Of a DNA stretch of 64,000 bases, positions 1 to 11,204 are shown in pieces (the first letter of the stretch is position 1; each line of letters begins with the position of its first letter). The position numbers were made by a program, and so were the translations under genes. Origin of the DNA: Achatina immaculata (Eukaryota > Mollusca > Gastropoda > Stylommatophora > Achatinidae); the NCBI GenBank assembly GCA_009760885.1, contig CM019700.1, forward strand, positions 2,285,405-2,349,404. The letters are read 5' to 3'. The notes under the pieces are model-generated. The model did not search any database. It was not told the DNA's origin and saw nothing but the letters and a program-made list of their open reading frames with translations.

Positions 1-388
1 TTGCACTGAAAATCCTCGTATAGGGCTTTGATTACATTAACTATTTTATGGGGGAGGCCATGCCATCTTAGGATTTTCCACAGTGCATCTCTGTTGACAC
101 TGTCAAAGGCTTTCTCAAAATCTATAAATAATGCATATGTTGTGCTATGCCACTCATTTGACTGTTCTAATATTTGTCTAAGTACAAATATGTGGTCTAT
201 GCATGATCTTCCTTTCCTAAATCCTGCCTGCTCTTTCCGAAGTTTTTCCTCAAGTGTTGGTATAATTCTGTTGATGATTATTCTGCAAAATACTTTACTG
301 GTGAGTGGCAGTAGGGTAATGCCTCTCCAATTCCCGCAATCTCTGAGGTCACCCTTCTTTGGTAGTTTTACTATAAGCCCAGTTTTCT
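1..388 (-). mobile_element. RTE-like LINE reverse transcriptase fragment
   Basis: Read on the minus strand this encodes the fingers and palm start of a non-LTR reverse transcriptase. It shows a GDLRDYGNWRGITLLP-type block, then EQAGFRKGRSCIDHI, then FEKAFDSVNRD with the first catalytic Asp. It is nearly identical to the plus-strand element at 14470-14870, so both belong to one family. The window edge cuts it on the left. On the right it stops abruptly at about 388 where another repeat begins. No complete ORF remains, so it is a dead fragment. Confidence 0.85.
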
Positions 389-600
389 CGATCAGCTATG
401 GTTCACAAACTCTGACGTTAGCGTGTTAGCTGATTGCCATATCGGACAGCGTCCTAGATCCTAATACTGAATCTTTGATGCCGGGCCCTCTGCCCCTAGA
501 CCTAAGTCTGTCAGCCTAGTGGATGATCCACCATTGATATCTAATCATCAAGCTATATTACATTGTTTATCCGAAAAGGCATGCCAAACAAGGGTGGACA
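389..600 (-). repeat. Interspersed repeat IR-A, inverted copy
   Basis: The bases near 389-430 are the reverse complement of part of 11205-11285. Those near 435-600 are the reverse complement of 10450-10610. In the other orientation these two parts lie about 600 bp apart, so this copy has an internal deletion. I see no protein coding in it. It abuts the LINE fragment directly. The family is unknown to me. Confidence 0.6.
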
Positions 601-1030
601 GAAGATCTCATATTTGCAACTTATGGATAAGAGAAGAAATCTTAAAACGACAAAGTACAAATTAATGCATTACGAAAGTTATGGGCTCACTGTGACAATT
701 TACTTCTTGTAAGCTCAACACAAAGCAAAAACATATTTCATACTATTTTACCATGAAGCACATCAAAAGCAAAACTGTAAATTTTACTGCATAAAAAAAA
801 AAGTTGCACAGTGACTCATTAAATATTCACTCTCCCTTCTCACTAGCACATTTTTACGAAGTGACAAAACACGAAATAGTTCTAGCAACTACACAACAAA
901 GACTTCAAACCAAAACTTACAATAACACACACACAAAATATACGTATAATAACTAACTCCAGAGGACTTACACTACATGAGGTCGGCTCGGTATTTGGGA
1001 CAATTGCACAGAAAAAACATTTTCCCACAT
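601..1030. other. Unassigned AT-rich spacer
   Basis: About 430 bases with no convincing coding, tRNA or repeat signature. A short A-run lies near 792 and a CA-rich patch near 925-945. I see no function. Confidence 0.5.
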
Positions 1031-1034
1031 CAAA

Positions 1035-2120
1035 ATGCCAGAACACTTCAACAATTACAAACCCAGTCATTCCACGACAGCTGTTACAATCGTTCCTAAA
1101 TACTTGAATATGTCAACTTGTTTCAGATTTGTGCTATCAATGGTGATACTACATTTTGGTGATATTCTTTTCTTCGGGATGACCATCGCTTCAGTCTTCT
1201 TTTTATTCAGGCTGAAATCTTTACTTTTACTTTCACGAACCACGACGTCCAGAAGAGGAGCTGCAGCTCCCCTTCACTTTTAGCAATCAGGACTGTGTCG
1301 TCTGCATATCTTAAGTTGTTAAGGTTGTACCCACCATTGATATACTTGGCATGTTCTCTATATTTCTCATGTTTTCGCTGTACAAGGAGAAGAGGTCAGG
1401 AGATAAAACACATCCTTGTCTCATTCCCAATTGTACGTCTTGGAATGCTCCTATTTGGTTCTCAACCCTCATTTGTGCTGATTGGTGCCAGGATATGTTT
1501 TTGATGAGTTTCAGATCTTTCCCATCTATGTTGATGTTTTCCAGCATTCTTATAATTTCTGTGTGTCTCATTTTATCGAATGTTTTACAGTAGTCTATGA
1601 AGAATAAGTATAGGTCTGTCTTTACTTCTTTTGATTTCTCCGTCAATGTTCTCATTGTATATAAAGCGTTACTTGTATTTTTCCTTCGACAAAGCCACAC
1701 TGTTCTTCAACGATTTCTGGTTTTATTTTGCCACTGACTCTTCTCATAACAATACGAAGCAGGGTTTTGGTAACATGGCTCATAAGACTAATGGTTCGAA
1801 GGTCTTCACATTCAACTGCACCTTGTTTCTTTGGTAGGGCAATGGAAATTGATTGCAAAATGGTAATTATTTCTATGCCAAGCTCTCCTAATGCTTCCAA
1901 TTCTTCCTTGGTGATTTTATCTGGTCCTGGTGCTTTGCTGTTTTTCATGTGTTTGATAGCTTCTTCCACTTCTGATTTAATATGTGGGGCCCCCATTATT
2001 ATTTCGTTTATCTATTTCACTTCTATTGTCATCATATAGTTCTCTAATGTATTCGCTCCATCTTGGCATTATTTCATCTCTGTCCATTATTGTCTTTTGA
2101 CTTCAGGCAACCACTCTTTT
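1035..2120 (-). mobile_element. RTE-like LINE fragment, RT domain (5'-ward piece continues at 4093)
   Basis: Minus-strand reading gives, in order: a KAPGPDKITKEELEAL linker (about 1890-1960), LPKKQGAVECEDLRTISL (RT block 1), FIDYCKTFDKM (block A, first Asp), GMRQGCVLSP (block B), LRYADDTVLIAKS near 1270-1310 (block C, YADD), and a KYLGTIVT block near 1090-1120. Several frameshifts break it. The RNase H-bearing LINE at 2134-4079 was inserted into it, and sequence of this fragment resumes at 4093. It is an old, dead element. Confidence 0.85.
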
Positions 2121-2133
2121 GATATGCCCTTTT
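2121..2133. repeat. Target-site duplication, left copy
   Basis: gatatgccctttt occurs here and again at 4080-4092. It exactly brackets the LINE between them. A 13-bp duplication is the expected scar of target-primed reverse transcription. Confidence 0.85.
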
Positions 2134-4079
2134 CAAATCTGGAAGGAAGCAAGCATGGTACCACTGCTAAAGCCAGGGAAAAACAGTGATACTGTCTCCA
2201 GCTACAGGCCAATCAGTCTCACTAGCTGCCTATGCAAAACGATGGAACGCATCATTGACCTGAGGCTAAAATGGTACATAGAAAGTGAAAACCTTCTCGT
2301 TCCACAACAAGCAGGATTTAGGAAGTACTGCAGTACGGAAGATCAAGTGACCTATCTCTCTCAAGAGATTGAGGATGCATTCCAAGAGAAAAACCTTGTA
2401 CTAGCAGCATGGATAGACCTAAAGAAAGCCTTTGATAAAGTATGGAAAAAAGGTCTGCTGTGGAAACTAAGAAACTGCAATGTGAATGGAAGACTGTACA
2501 ACTGGATAAAGTCCTATTTACACAACAGAAGAGCTAGAGTAGTAGTGGATGGACACAAAAGCCAGAAAGTACTTCGGCGGCACGGTGTACCACAAGGAGG
2601 AGTCCTTTCGCCTGCACTATTCCTTGTATTCATTAATGACCTGGTCAAGGAACTATGGAATCAAAGCAGCACTGTATGCAGATGATCTAGTCATGTGGTG
2701 TACAGATGAATATGCAGCAGACATCTTGACATCATGGACAAACAAATGGTGTGTAAGTATCAACACAGAGAAATCAAGTACCACTCTGTTCACTCTCTCA
2801 TCTAAACAGAAAGCAGGTAAGATCTTTGTAAATGAAATATCCTTAAGGATGGACAACCAACCCACTTACTTAGGAGTGACTCTTGACTCAAAACTGACTT
2901 GGAAGCAGCACATCAACAGTGCAGAAGCAAAAGCCAGAAGAAAACTAGCCATATTAAGAAAATTAAGTGGAACCACATTGGGAGCTAGTGAAAGAATCCT
3001 CAAGAATGTATATCAGCAAAGTATTCTACCACATTTAGAATATGGCTCAACATCTTGGTGCACAGCATCAAACACTACGCTGCATAATCTAGACAAGGTT
3101 CAAAATCAGTCACTACGGATTATCACAGGTGCCATGAGGTCCACACCAATAGTAGAAATGCAGAAAATATTTGGTGTTCAAGCGCTAAAGGAACATAGAG
3201 ACACAAAGGTCATGACCATGGGCGAGAAATTCCTTAGCTCTGTAAGCCATCCCCTGAAGTAGAGATTCAATAACTTGGCACTAAGACGCTTAAAAGAAGC
3301 AGCTTCATTCATCAGGCCGGATCTGCACACAATGCCATAAAGAACGGAGAGGCAGGAGCACATATTGAATATCCAAACAACTGACAAGATTTCCATACCC
3401 ACTGGTAAATACTGCAACAACTTTGATGCAGAAGTTAGGGCAGTTATTGCTGCAGTTGAAAAACTATCATACTCTAGAATTGATATATGTCCTGTAGTAA
3501 TTCTCACAGATGCAAGATCAGTACTGGAAGCTCTTCAGTGCAACAAACTTAAGGATGCCTTGTCAAAAATTGGCTTACAACATGGAGTCACTTTGCAATG
3601 GATTCCCTCTCACTGTGGGATTCCAGGCAATGAGAAAGCTGACCATCTGGCCAAAGAGGGCACTGAAATGGAACAACCAGACATACCAATCACTTATAAT
3701 CAGAAGAAAAGCATGATAAAAACCTACAGGAAGCCACAAACACCACCACATGATGACTATCACATGCTAAACAGAAAGGAACAAGTCACCATCTTCCGTC
3801 TCCGAACAGGACACAGCCGACTCCGAAGTCATATGTATACAAAGTTTAAGGTTGGTACTACTAATCTATGTACATGTGCCCAGGTGCCCCAAACTGTGGA
3901 ACATATCCTCCAGAACTGCACCAACTATGAAACACTGAGAAATAATTACTGGTCCAGTGAAACCACTAAAGAAGATAAGCTCTACGGTTCCATACATGAA
4001 TTACAAAAAAACAGTGAAATTTATCCAAGAGACAGAACTGCAGGTATAGACAGACAATGCGAACGAAGAAGAAGAAGAA
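2134..4079 (+). mobile_element. RNase H-bearing LINE (Jockey/I-like), copy 1, 5'-truncated
   Basis: Truncated at its 5' end just before the first RT block (SYRPISLTSCLCKTMER). Then come AWIDLKKAFDKVW (block A), HGVPQGGVLSPALF (block B), YADDLVMWCTD (catalytic YADD, about 2680) and YLGVTLDSKLTWKQH. A frameshift near 2670 splits the RT. Near 3300-3370 a deletion removes the start of the RNase H domain; the remaining part has EVRAVIAA, LTDARSV and ADHLAKEG. A Cys/His motif (CTCAQ...EHILQNC) follows. The element ends in (GAA)n at about 4063-4079. Flanking 13-bp duplications define both borders. Confidence 0.92.
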
Positions 4080-4092
4080 GATATGCCCTTTT
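4080..4092. repeat. Target-site duplication, right copy
   Basis: Second copy of the 13-bp sequence at 2121-2133, directly after the (GAA)n tail of the LINE. Confidence 0.85.
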
Positions 4093-4288
4093 GTTTGTTA
4101 ACTCCTGTATTTGATTGTACATATATCTTGTGTTTCCATGATGGTGTGCCTCTATAACAGTATATTGGAAAATTTACTGATACAGTGCTTGGATTGTCAT
4201 AAAATAGTTTTATTCCGGGGTATTTTAATATTTTGAATATTTGATTTAAAGCCTTTGGTTTGTTGTTGTTGTTGTTGTTGTTGTTGTT
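4093..4288 (-). mobile_element. Continuation of interrupted RTE-like fragment, ending at a (TTG)n tract
   Basis: If the LINE at 2134-4079 and one target-site copy are removed, this joins the RTE-like fragment at 1035-2120. Minus-strand reading across the join includes a MPRWSEYIRELYDD-type stretch typical of the linker upstream of RTE RT domains (bases 2030-2090). A (TTG)n microsatellite occupies 4260-4288. How far the element extends is unclear. Confidence 0.5.
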
Positions 4289-4846
4289 ATATAAGAGTCA
4301 ATTAAAAGGTCAGGGTTGAGATGTTAAACTCCACGAGATTTTTTATGAACTTAACCTTGACATGTTAGTAACAAAAAAAGTTATTTTCGGGATGAAGGTC
4401 GTGAACAGGTAGAATCACGGGCTGAGTGATTCTCGGGATACAAACTTCGGGAAGATTTAGGAATAGGAATTGTGGTTGATATTTAAGGACCAAACTCTTA
4501 CGCAGAGAAAGGTTTAGGATTAGGTTTAGATTGACTGGTAGCTTGAGAGGCATTATGATTGAAAATTCATTATGTAGAGGTTGACTGAGAAGATTGTTTC
4601 AGATAGGATGTTAAGAGGTGAACTGTTAGTTTTTTTTTTCTTCCTCATGGATCCAATGTGTAAATTTTTGATGCAGCTAAGAGTTGTTAGAAATAGTTTG
4701 TAACAGAAGGAAAAGTAGTACAGTTTACCATTTGGGTGGCGGCTTTTACACAACTGCGAAGTACTTTCATTATTGCCGTGTCTGTAACTAGCAGACAGAT
4801 GCACGCTACATCTAATAGTGGTGCAGTACGGCTAGACCTCTATTTC
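4289..4846. other. Unassigned spacer
   Basis: About 560 bases between two LINE insertions. I see no retroelement motif, tRNA or splice-bounded exon. Possibly it is old intergenic or repeat sequence too diverged to read. Confidence 0.45.
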
Positions 4847-4858
4847 ATTACATTTCTC
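4847..4858. repeat. Target-site duplication, left copy
   Basis: attacatttctc here recurs at 6393-6404 and brackets the second LINE copy exactly. Confidence 0.85.
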
Positions 4859-6392
4859 TGTTCACTCTCTCATCTAAACAGAAAGCAGGTAAGATCTTTG
4901 TAAATGAAATACCCTTAAGGATGGACAACCAACCCACTTACTTAGGAGTGACTCTTGACTCAAAACTGACCTGGAAGCAACACATCAACAGTGCAGAAGC
5001 AAAAGCCAGAAGAAAACTAGCCATATTAAGAAAATTAAGTGGAACCACATGGGTAGCTAGTGAAAGAATCCTCAAGAATGTATATCAGCAAAGTATTCTA
5101 CCACATTTAGAATATGGCTCAACATCTTGGTGCACAGCATCAAACACTACGCTGCATAATCTAGACAAAGTCTAAAATCAGTCACTACGGATTATCACAG
5201 GTGCCATGAGGTCCACACCAATAGTAGAAATGCAGAAAATAGTTGGTGTTCAAGCGCTAAAGGAACATAGAGACACAAAGGTCGTGACCATGTGAGAAAA
5301 ATTCCTTAGCTCTGTAAGCCATCCCCTGAAGGAGAGATTCAATAACTTGGCACTAAGACGCTTAAAAGAAGCAGCTTCATTCATCAGGCCAAGTGTATGC
5401 GTAAGCTGATACCTGACCTTCCAACTGTAGTCGCTCCATTATCATCTGTACCAGAGCATACACCATGGAAAGAAGCAGATTATACACAAATAACTATTCA
5501 GACTGAAGTGAAAGGTGTGCAGAATGGTGAGATGCAGAGCAGTCTTGTAAGATCAACAGCCACACTTAGTGTTCTAGATGACAAATATCCATGTGACACC
5601 TGGATACGTGTGTATACAAATGGATCTGACATAATGCCATAAAGGATGGAGGAGCAGGAGCACATATTGAATATCCAAACAACACCATTGACAAGATTTC
5701 CATACCCACTGGTAAATACTGCAACAACTTTGATGCAGAAGTTAGGGCAATTATTGCTGCAGTTGAAAAACTATCAGACTTCAGAATTGATACATGTCCT
5801 GTAGTAATTCTCACAGATGCAACATCAGTACTGGAGGCTCTTCAGTGCAACAAACTACTAGACCTTAAGGATGCCTTGTCAAAAATAGACTTACAACATG
5901 GAGTCACTTTGCAATGGATTCCCTCCCACTGTGGGATACCAGGCAGTGAGAAAGCTGACCATCTGGCCAAAGAGGGCACTGAAATGGAGCAACCAGACAT
6001 ACCAATCACTTATAATCAGAAGAAAAGCATGATAAAAACCTACAGGAAGCCACAAACACCACCACATGATGACTATCACATGCTAAACAGAAAGGAACAA
6101 GTCACCATCTTCCGTCTCCGAACAGGACACAGCCGACTCCGAAGTCATATGTATACAAAGTTTAAGGTTGGTACTACTAATCTATGTACATGTGCCCAGG
6201 TGCCCCAAACTGTGGAAGATATTCTCCAGAACTGCATCAACTACGAGACACTGAGAAATAATTACTGGCCCAGTGAAACCACTAAAGAAGATAAACTCTA
6301 TGGTTCCATACATGAATTACAAAAAACAGTGAAATGTATCCAAGAGACAGGACTGCAGATATAGACAGACAGTGCGAACGAAGAAGAAGAAG
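4859..6392 (+). mobile_element. RNase H-bearing LINE, copy 2, 5'-truncated
   Basis: Same family as 2134-4079 but truncated further. It starts after the YADD block, at FTLSSKQKAGKIFVNE. It keeps YLGVTLDSKLTWKQH, the thumb region and a nearly whole RNase H domain (about 5600-5980). At the first RNase H catalytic position it reads VYTNGS instead of the usual YTDGS. The EVRA-type Glu (EVRAIIAA), the TDA Asp and ADHLAKEG are present. Internal stops occur (for example after DKV near 5175). It ends in a short (GAA)n and a 12-bp target-site duplication. It cannot mobilise itself. Confidence 0.92.
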
Positions 6393-6404
6393 ATTACATT
6401 TCTC
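6393..6404. repeat. Target-site duplication, right copy
   Basis: Second copy of the 12-bp sequence at 4847-4858, immediately after the (GAA)n tail. Confidence 0.85.
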
Positions 6405-6867
6405 ATTTAGTCACTCCTCTTTAGCATTATTGCATTTGTGCCTTATTTCTTTATTTATTTTGTCATATTCATTTTTATCTTCCTTAACTTGTCGTTTGGT
6501 GGCGCATTGATTTTTGTTATACATTTATGACTGTTATGCATCATAATGTCATCCATGAGTATGAGTGATTAAGTTTTTATGAATATTTGTTGTTCCTTAT
6601 GCTTTAATGAAGATCTTTTGAGTGTTCTAGCATAAGATTTGGATTTTTTTTTCCTGTTGTAGAGCATTTTGTCGTGCAAGAGAGCGTTTATCGCATTAAA
6701 CGACTTTGCACGAAATATTTGCCCTTGAGATCGTTGTTGTCAGAGAAGGCCCATGAAAAGGTTCCATGAGGGAGTGTTTTGTCAAATGGGACCCAAGAAT
6801 AATGCTGACGTTGATCCCATGTTCTTTTTTCTTAGATTTTTTAGTATTTGCTCTATGTGTGCCACCA
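6405..6867. other. Unassigned spacer
   Basis: About 460 T-rich bases between two LINE insertions. No motif recognised. Confidence 0.45.
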
Positions 6868-8238
6868 AGAATAAATGGATAACAGATAACATCTTGGGAC
6901 TGATGGACAAGAGAAGAAGGAGTAAAAATAACCAAGAAAAATATAGCAGGATAAATAAAGAAATAAGACACAAATGCAGAGAAGCAAAGGAAGTGTGGTT
7001 AAATGAACAGTGCAGACAAATAGAGGACCCCCATAATAAAGACAGCACAAACATGCACAAACAAATTAGTGAGCTCACAGGCAGGAAGATAAAATATACA
7101 ACAGGATGCCTGAAATTAAAAGAAGGTAAAATGTTAATGGGAAAAGAAGACATTGTGAACAAGTGGACAGATTACATAGGTGAGCTATATGGTGGAGGAA
7201 GACCAGAAATAACACCAGATACTGAAAACTGTGATGGACAACCAATATTTGAAGGTGAAATCATAGATGCCATCAAACACATGAAGAAAGGAAAAGGGAC
7301 TGGGCCTGATAATATAACAATAGAAGAAATAGAGGCGCTAGAGGAGATGGGAATAAAAATAATAACCAAGTTACTGAATGACATTTACAACAGTGGTTAT
7401 ATGCATATAAATTGGAGGATACAATATTAACAACCTTCGGTATGCTGTCGACACGGTCTGATAGCTGAGAACCAATAAGACATTCAAAATCTCTTGGATA
7501 AAGTCGCCAAAGAAAGTGAACAGAAAGGCCTTATTTTGAACATCAAAAAGACAGAGACTATGGTTATGTCTAAGAAACAAAATCTACCAAAATGCAGTAT
7601 AAAATTAAATGGAACTATTCTAAAGCAGGTGCAGAAATTCAAATACCTTGGAGCAGTAATAACTTCAGATGAGAAGTGCAAAACAGAAATTAAGAACAGA
7701 ATAGGCCAAGCAAAGACTGCATTTCAGAGAATGAGAAACATATTATGCAACACACCCTTATCAATGAATGTTAGAAAACGAGTCCTAAAATGCTGTATTG
7801 AACCTATCTTGTTATATGGAAGTGAATCATGGACAATAGGCAGATCTGCACAAAAGTCATTGGAAGCAGCAGAAATGTAGTTTATTAGAAGAATGTTGCG
7901 AATTCCCTGGACAAGAAAAATAACTAATGGAGAATGTTTGAGAAGAGTTGGAGATAGAAAAAGTCTTGTCAAAAAAATAAGAGAGAGAGAGAGACAATGT
8001 ACTTTCATAGGACATGCAATGAGAAGAGGGAGCATTGAAAATATTATAACAACAGGAAAAATAGAGGGAAGAAGAACCAGGGAAAGACCAAGAGAAATGA
8101 TACTGGACAGTCTTGCGGGATGGTGTGAAAGGAGATCACCAACTGAGCTAATGGTATGCATGAAGGATCGGGTACTCTGGAGAAGCATAATAGCCAACGC
8201 CAGTCGGCACGGCACATGATGATGATGATGATGATGAT
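6868..8238 (+). mobile_element. RTE-like LINE with internal RT deletion, (GAT)n 3' end
   Basis: The left part encodes the EN-RT linker: INKEIRHKCREAKEVW, then GKEDIVNKWTDYIGELY, then KGKGTGPDNITIEEIEAL. Near 7410 the catalytic RT core is missing: the reading jumps to a post-YADD block (KVAKESEQKGLILNIKKTE, about 7495), then KFKYLGAVITSD, YGSESWTIG, RRMLRIPWTRKIT and a terminal FIGHAMRRGS...GRPREMILD block. A stop interrupts at about 7878. It ends in (GAT)n at 8217-8238, the simple-repeat tail usual for RTE elements. A minus-strand relative lies at 21385-21905. Non-functional. Confidence 0.9.
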
Positions 8239-8629
8239 GTTCCAGTGTGATTGTTCCTACATTGGTTTTTGGTTACCACCCAGTCGTGGTCGTTTTATGT
8301 GACTGTCTGGTTTTCGTTAATAAAGTTAACCACTTGTTTTTCCTATATCAAATATTAAACTCTGGTTGATGTTTTCTTATGTAATGTTGGTGATGTCCAG
8401 TGTCAACATTTGTTGTACGATACACACAAAAATTAGTTATTTTTTGGTAGTTTTGCAGCAACACATATATTAAATGAAAGGTTGGACCTGGACAGAGATT
8501 TTACAGGCGTAGTCTTAGCCCCACTTGGTACGGTTTATATAGAACAATTGAGAAGCGGTTGAAATTCAAGCAACCACTTTAAAAAACACACCCAAAAAAT
8601 ATGACCTTAAAAAAATATTTTACATTATT
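8239..8629. other. Unassigned sequence before the PBS-like site
   Basis: About 390 bases without coding. An aataaa lies near 8320. If the next feature is a true primer-binding site, this would be where a 5' LTR should lie, but I cannot define LTR ends or a second LTR. Confidence 0.3.
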
Positions 8630-8667
8630 TGGTGCCGTGACCAGGATTCGAACTTGAGTTGCCCCAC
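8630..8667 (+). promoter_or_regulatory. tRNA-His primer-binding-site-like sequence
   Basis: The 24 bases from 8630 (tggtgccgtgaccaggattc, then gaac) are complementary to the 3' end of an invertebrate-type tRNA-His, including the post-transcriptionally added CCA. That is the hallmark of an LTR-retroelement primer-binding site. Weaker similarity runs on toward 8667, into the variable loop and anticodon stem, which is longer than the usual 18-nt site. No gag or pol follows. It could be the remnant of an LTR element or a reverse-transcribed tRNA 3' half. Confidence 0.5.
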
Positions 8668-8944
8668 GGGTTACATTTATCTAAGTTAAGTTAAATACGG
8701 TTAATATACATTACTTAGTTCAAATTAGAAATGTTGCTTTAGCGAATATATCTACATCTGCAGTGTGGGCTGGTCAGATACTGGACCGAGAAGACACTAC
8801 AGAAAGTTCCCTGCTTACGTGATGAATTAATCAGGTTACTTAGGTCATGCTATTTACGTTCATCTGAGCTGGTTTTAGTCTAACTGAGACAGATAAAATA
8901 GTTCGGGCATCACAATAATGAAAACCCATAGATAAAAAAAAGCT
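8668..8944. other. Unassigned spacer
   Basis: About 280 AT-rich bases with no recognised motif. Confidence 0.4.
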
Positions 8945-9165
8945 GTCCAAATTGACAGTCAGCGATTCATAGCTGACCAAGACCCTGTAACAAGCCTATC
9001 CTGGCCAACGGGATCGCCAAAGTCGCCATGGCAGTAGAGTCTGATAAAGAAGTGTTGCACTGCCCCTCCTTTCTAACTCCACTCTCTCCAACTGAAATAA
9101 AATTAGCCGCCGTAACCAGCGATCAAGCATCAACATCTTCACATATCATCTCGAAGTTCAAAGAA
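8945..9165 (+). repeat. Interspersed repeat IR-A, second copy
   Basis: Diverged from 11207-11540 but clearly homologous. Shared blocks include cagtcagcga/caatcagcga, cctggc-aacggg, gatcgcca-agt and gtagagtctgataaagaa. Like the copy at 11205 it runs into a purine tract (here a long GAAA array). No open coding region. Confidence 0.7.
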
Positions 9166-9450
9166 AGACAGAAAGAAAGAAAAGAAAGTAAAAAAAGAAA
9201 GAAAAAGAAAGGAAGAAAAAGAAAGGAAGAAAAGAAAGAAAGAAAGACAAAAAGAAAGAAAGAAAGAAAAAGAAAGAAAGGGAAAAAGAAAGAAAGAAAG
9301 AAAAAGAAAGAAAGACAGAAAGAAAGAAAGAAAGAAAAAGAAAGAAAGGGAAAAAGAAAGGAAGAAAGAAAAAGAAAGAAAGACAAAAAGAAAGAAAGAA
9401 AGAAAGAAAAAGAAAGAAAGGGAAAAAGAAAGAAAGAAAGAAAGACAGAC

Positions 9451-9485
<35 letters not shown>

Positions 9486-9560
9486 AAAGAAAGACAGAAA
9501 GAAAGAAAAAGAAAGAAAGAAAGAAATAAGAAAGAAAGAAAGAAAAATAAAGAAATAAAG
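9166..9560 (+). repeat. (GAAA)n microsatellite
   Basis: About 395 bases of imperfect GAAA/GAAAA/GGAAA tract. Its Lys/Glu-rich (or, on the other strand, Phe/Leu/Ser-rich) open frames follow from the tetranucleotide period and are not genes. Confidence 0.97.
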
Positions 9561-10449
9561 ACAGCAACTCAATGGAAAACCAGAAAAAAAAAGATCTGAA
9601 GAACGACAACGACATAGATAAGTCGACAGTATAAAGAGATTGACTGGATTCAGCATAACCATTGTTAAAACAATGGACCCATCAAACTAGCGAGTTACAA
9701 CAGGGAGATGGCACAGAATGATGACGTTACATTATGTTATTTAAGTTGGGTAAATGTTAAAACGAGGGTTCAAGAACCGCTATCGGATCATTCCTGCTGT
9801 GTGACTGGACCAGTACTTGGATGAACAGCAGCTGAAGAAGTAGGGTACGCTGTTTTACACTGACACACGTTCAAACTTACACATGGCCATGAGACATATA
9901 CACTTAAATATACATATGGCCAAACACGCTAATGTGCAGAAGCAAACAAGCAACAAGAAACTTTATTTCTTCTCTCTGCTCCAACAAAGCCATCCCATCA
10001 CCCACAATATCAATTCTCTGGTATCGGACCAAATTTCTGCCAGAGTGTGCACCACATGACTCACTAACTGGAGCCTCAGCTGACTCTCTCTGAAATGTCT
10101 CCAGGAAACTAGGCCTTTTCCAGGAAATTAAGCACGAACAACGGTTATGCGAACGCGCCTGCAGAAGTCTTGCTACTTTAATCATATGCAAATTACTTTA
10201 ATCATATTCGAATTACTTGTAGCAGTCTTGTTATGTAGTTAAAGGCTAGTGAATACGGCATATCTGTGAAGTAAGCATAACGTTTGTGCCAAAATAACGT
10301 GTTATTTTAGTGTATAATTGGTCAGTCTACGTAAGTAGACTATGCTGATGTCTCATTATGCTCATAACAGGTAAAATCCGTTATATTAAGTACCTTCAGC
10401 ATCTCGGAAATAAATAAACAGCGTCGGGAGACAAACTAGAAGAAAAGCT
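9561..10449. other. Unassigned region with one 95-codon minus-strand open frame
   Basis: On the minus strand at 10191-9904 an open frame reads like protein (for example RPSFLETFQRESAEAP, VRYQRIDIVGDGMALLEQ). I do not recognise a domain, and no splice sites or promoter support it. It may be a transposon scrap. The rest shows nothing recognisable. Confidence 0.3.
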
Positions 10450-10610
10450 GATTTTTTAAAAATAAACAATGTAATATAACTTGATGAGCATGTATCAGTG
10501 GTGGATCATCCATTAGGCTGAGCAGACTTAAGTCTAGGGGCTCGTAAGGGCAGAAGGACCTGGCATCAAGGATTCAGTATCAGGATCTCGGTATCATCGC
10601 CAACGAGATG
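10450..10610 (+). repeat. Interspersed repeat IR-A, 5' part of third copy
   Basis: Reverse complement of about 435-600 with scattered mismatches. Shared stretches include aaacaatgtaatataacttg, gtggatcatcca, taggctga and acttaagtctagggg. It probably belongs to the same long element as 11205-11545. Confidence 0.65.
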
Positions 10611-11204
10611 ATGCCATAAACGCCCCACTGCCTGTGTCAGTAAATATCTCAAAGAATGTTCACTGATGGTCTTTCGCGTCTGTTCTTGATGATGAGCCAC
10701 GCAGTGAGAACGGCATCAAGGAATATAACTATTATTGCTGCTCTAGCACGTTATATTATCCATAAGACAGTAACGTACCACTCTTTGTTTGGTCTGTGTA
10801 ATACAAAGTCATATAATAATAGCAGAGATCACAGCTAGAAGGGAATCTGGCTATATATCAGGAGGTTGGATGATGTGGTGCCCCTACTAGTTGTAGGCTA
10901 GAGACCTGGGTGCTGATTAAGCTGTCGCTGGTAGATATAAAACGTAATCTTTACAAATGGCCTTCGGTAACCAGGAATAAAAAAATAAAAAGGCTCTGAA
11001 GTCTGATCTCAGCCTTAGATGGCCAACAGACGGTCAGCTAAATCTCAGTTTCTGAGAAAGAGGTTGTGGTGTTATTATTTTTCAATGAAGAGAGAGGGTG
11101 GATTATGTCACACCAAGCAGTCCTTAGTAAATGCCAATTTTTACAGCTGTGGCTGATTAGGACATTTTCTGAGAGAGACTTGGGGGGGGGGGGGGAATAA
11201 AGAC
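10611..11204. other. Middle of the probable IR-A element
   Basis: About 590 bases between the two IR-A blocks. The minus-strand copy at 389-600 lacks it. It contains a 12-base G run near 11183. No coding recognised. Confidence 0.35.

Noticed and set aside
4365..4804. Two short minus-strand open frames
   Set aside because: No motif, no codon or splice support; length is within chance for AT-moderate sequence.
9028..9662. Lys/Glu-rich and Phe/Leu/Ser-rich open frames
   Set aside because: They are translations of the (GAAA)n microsatellite.
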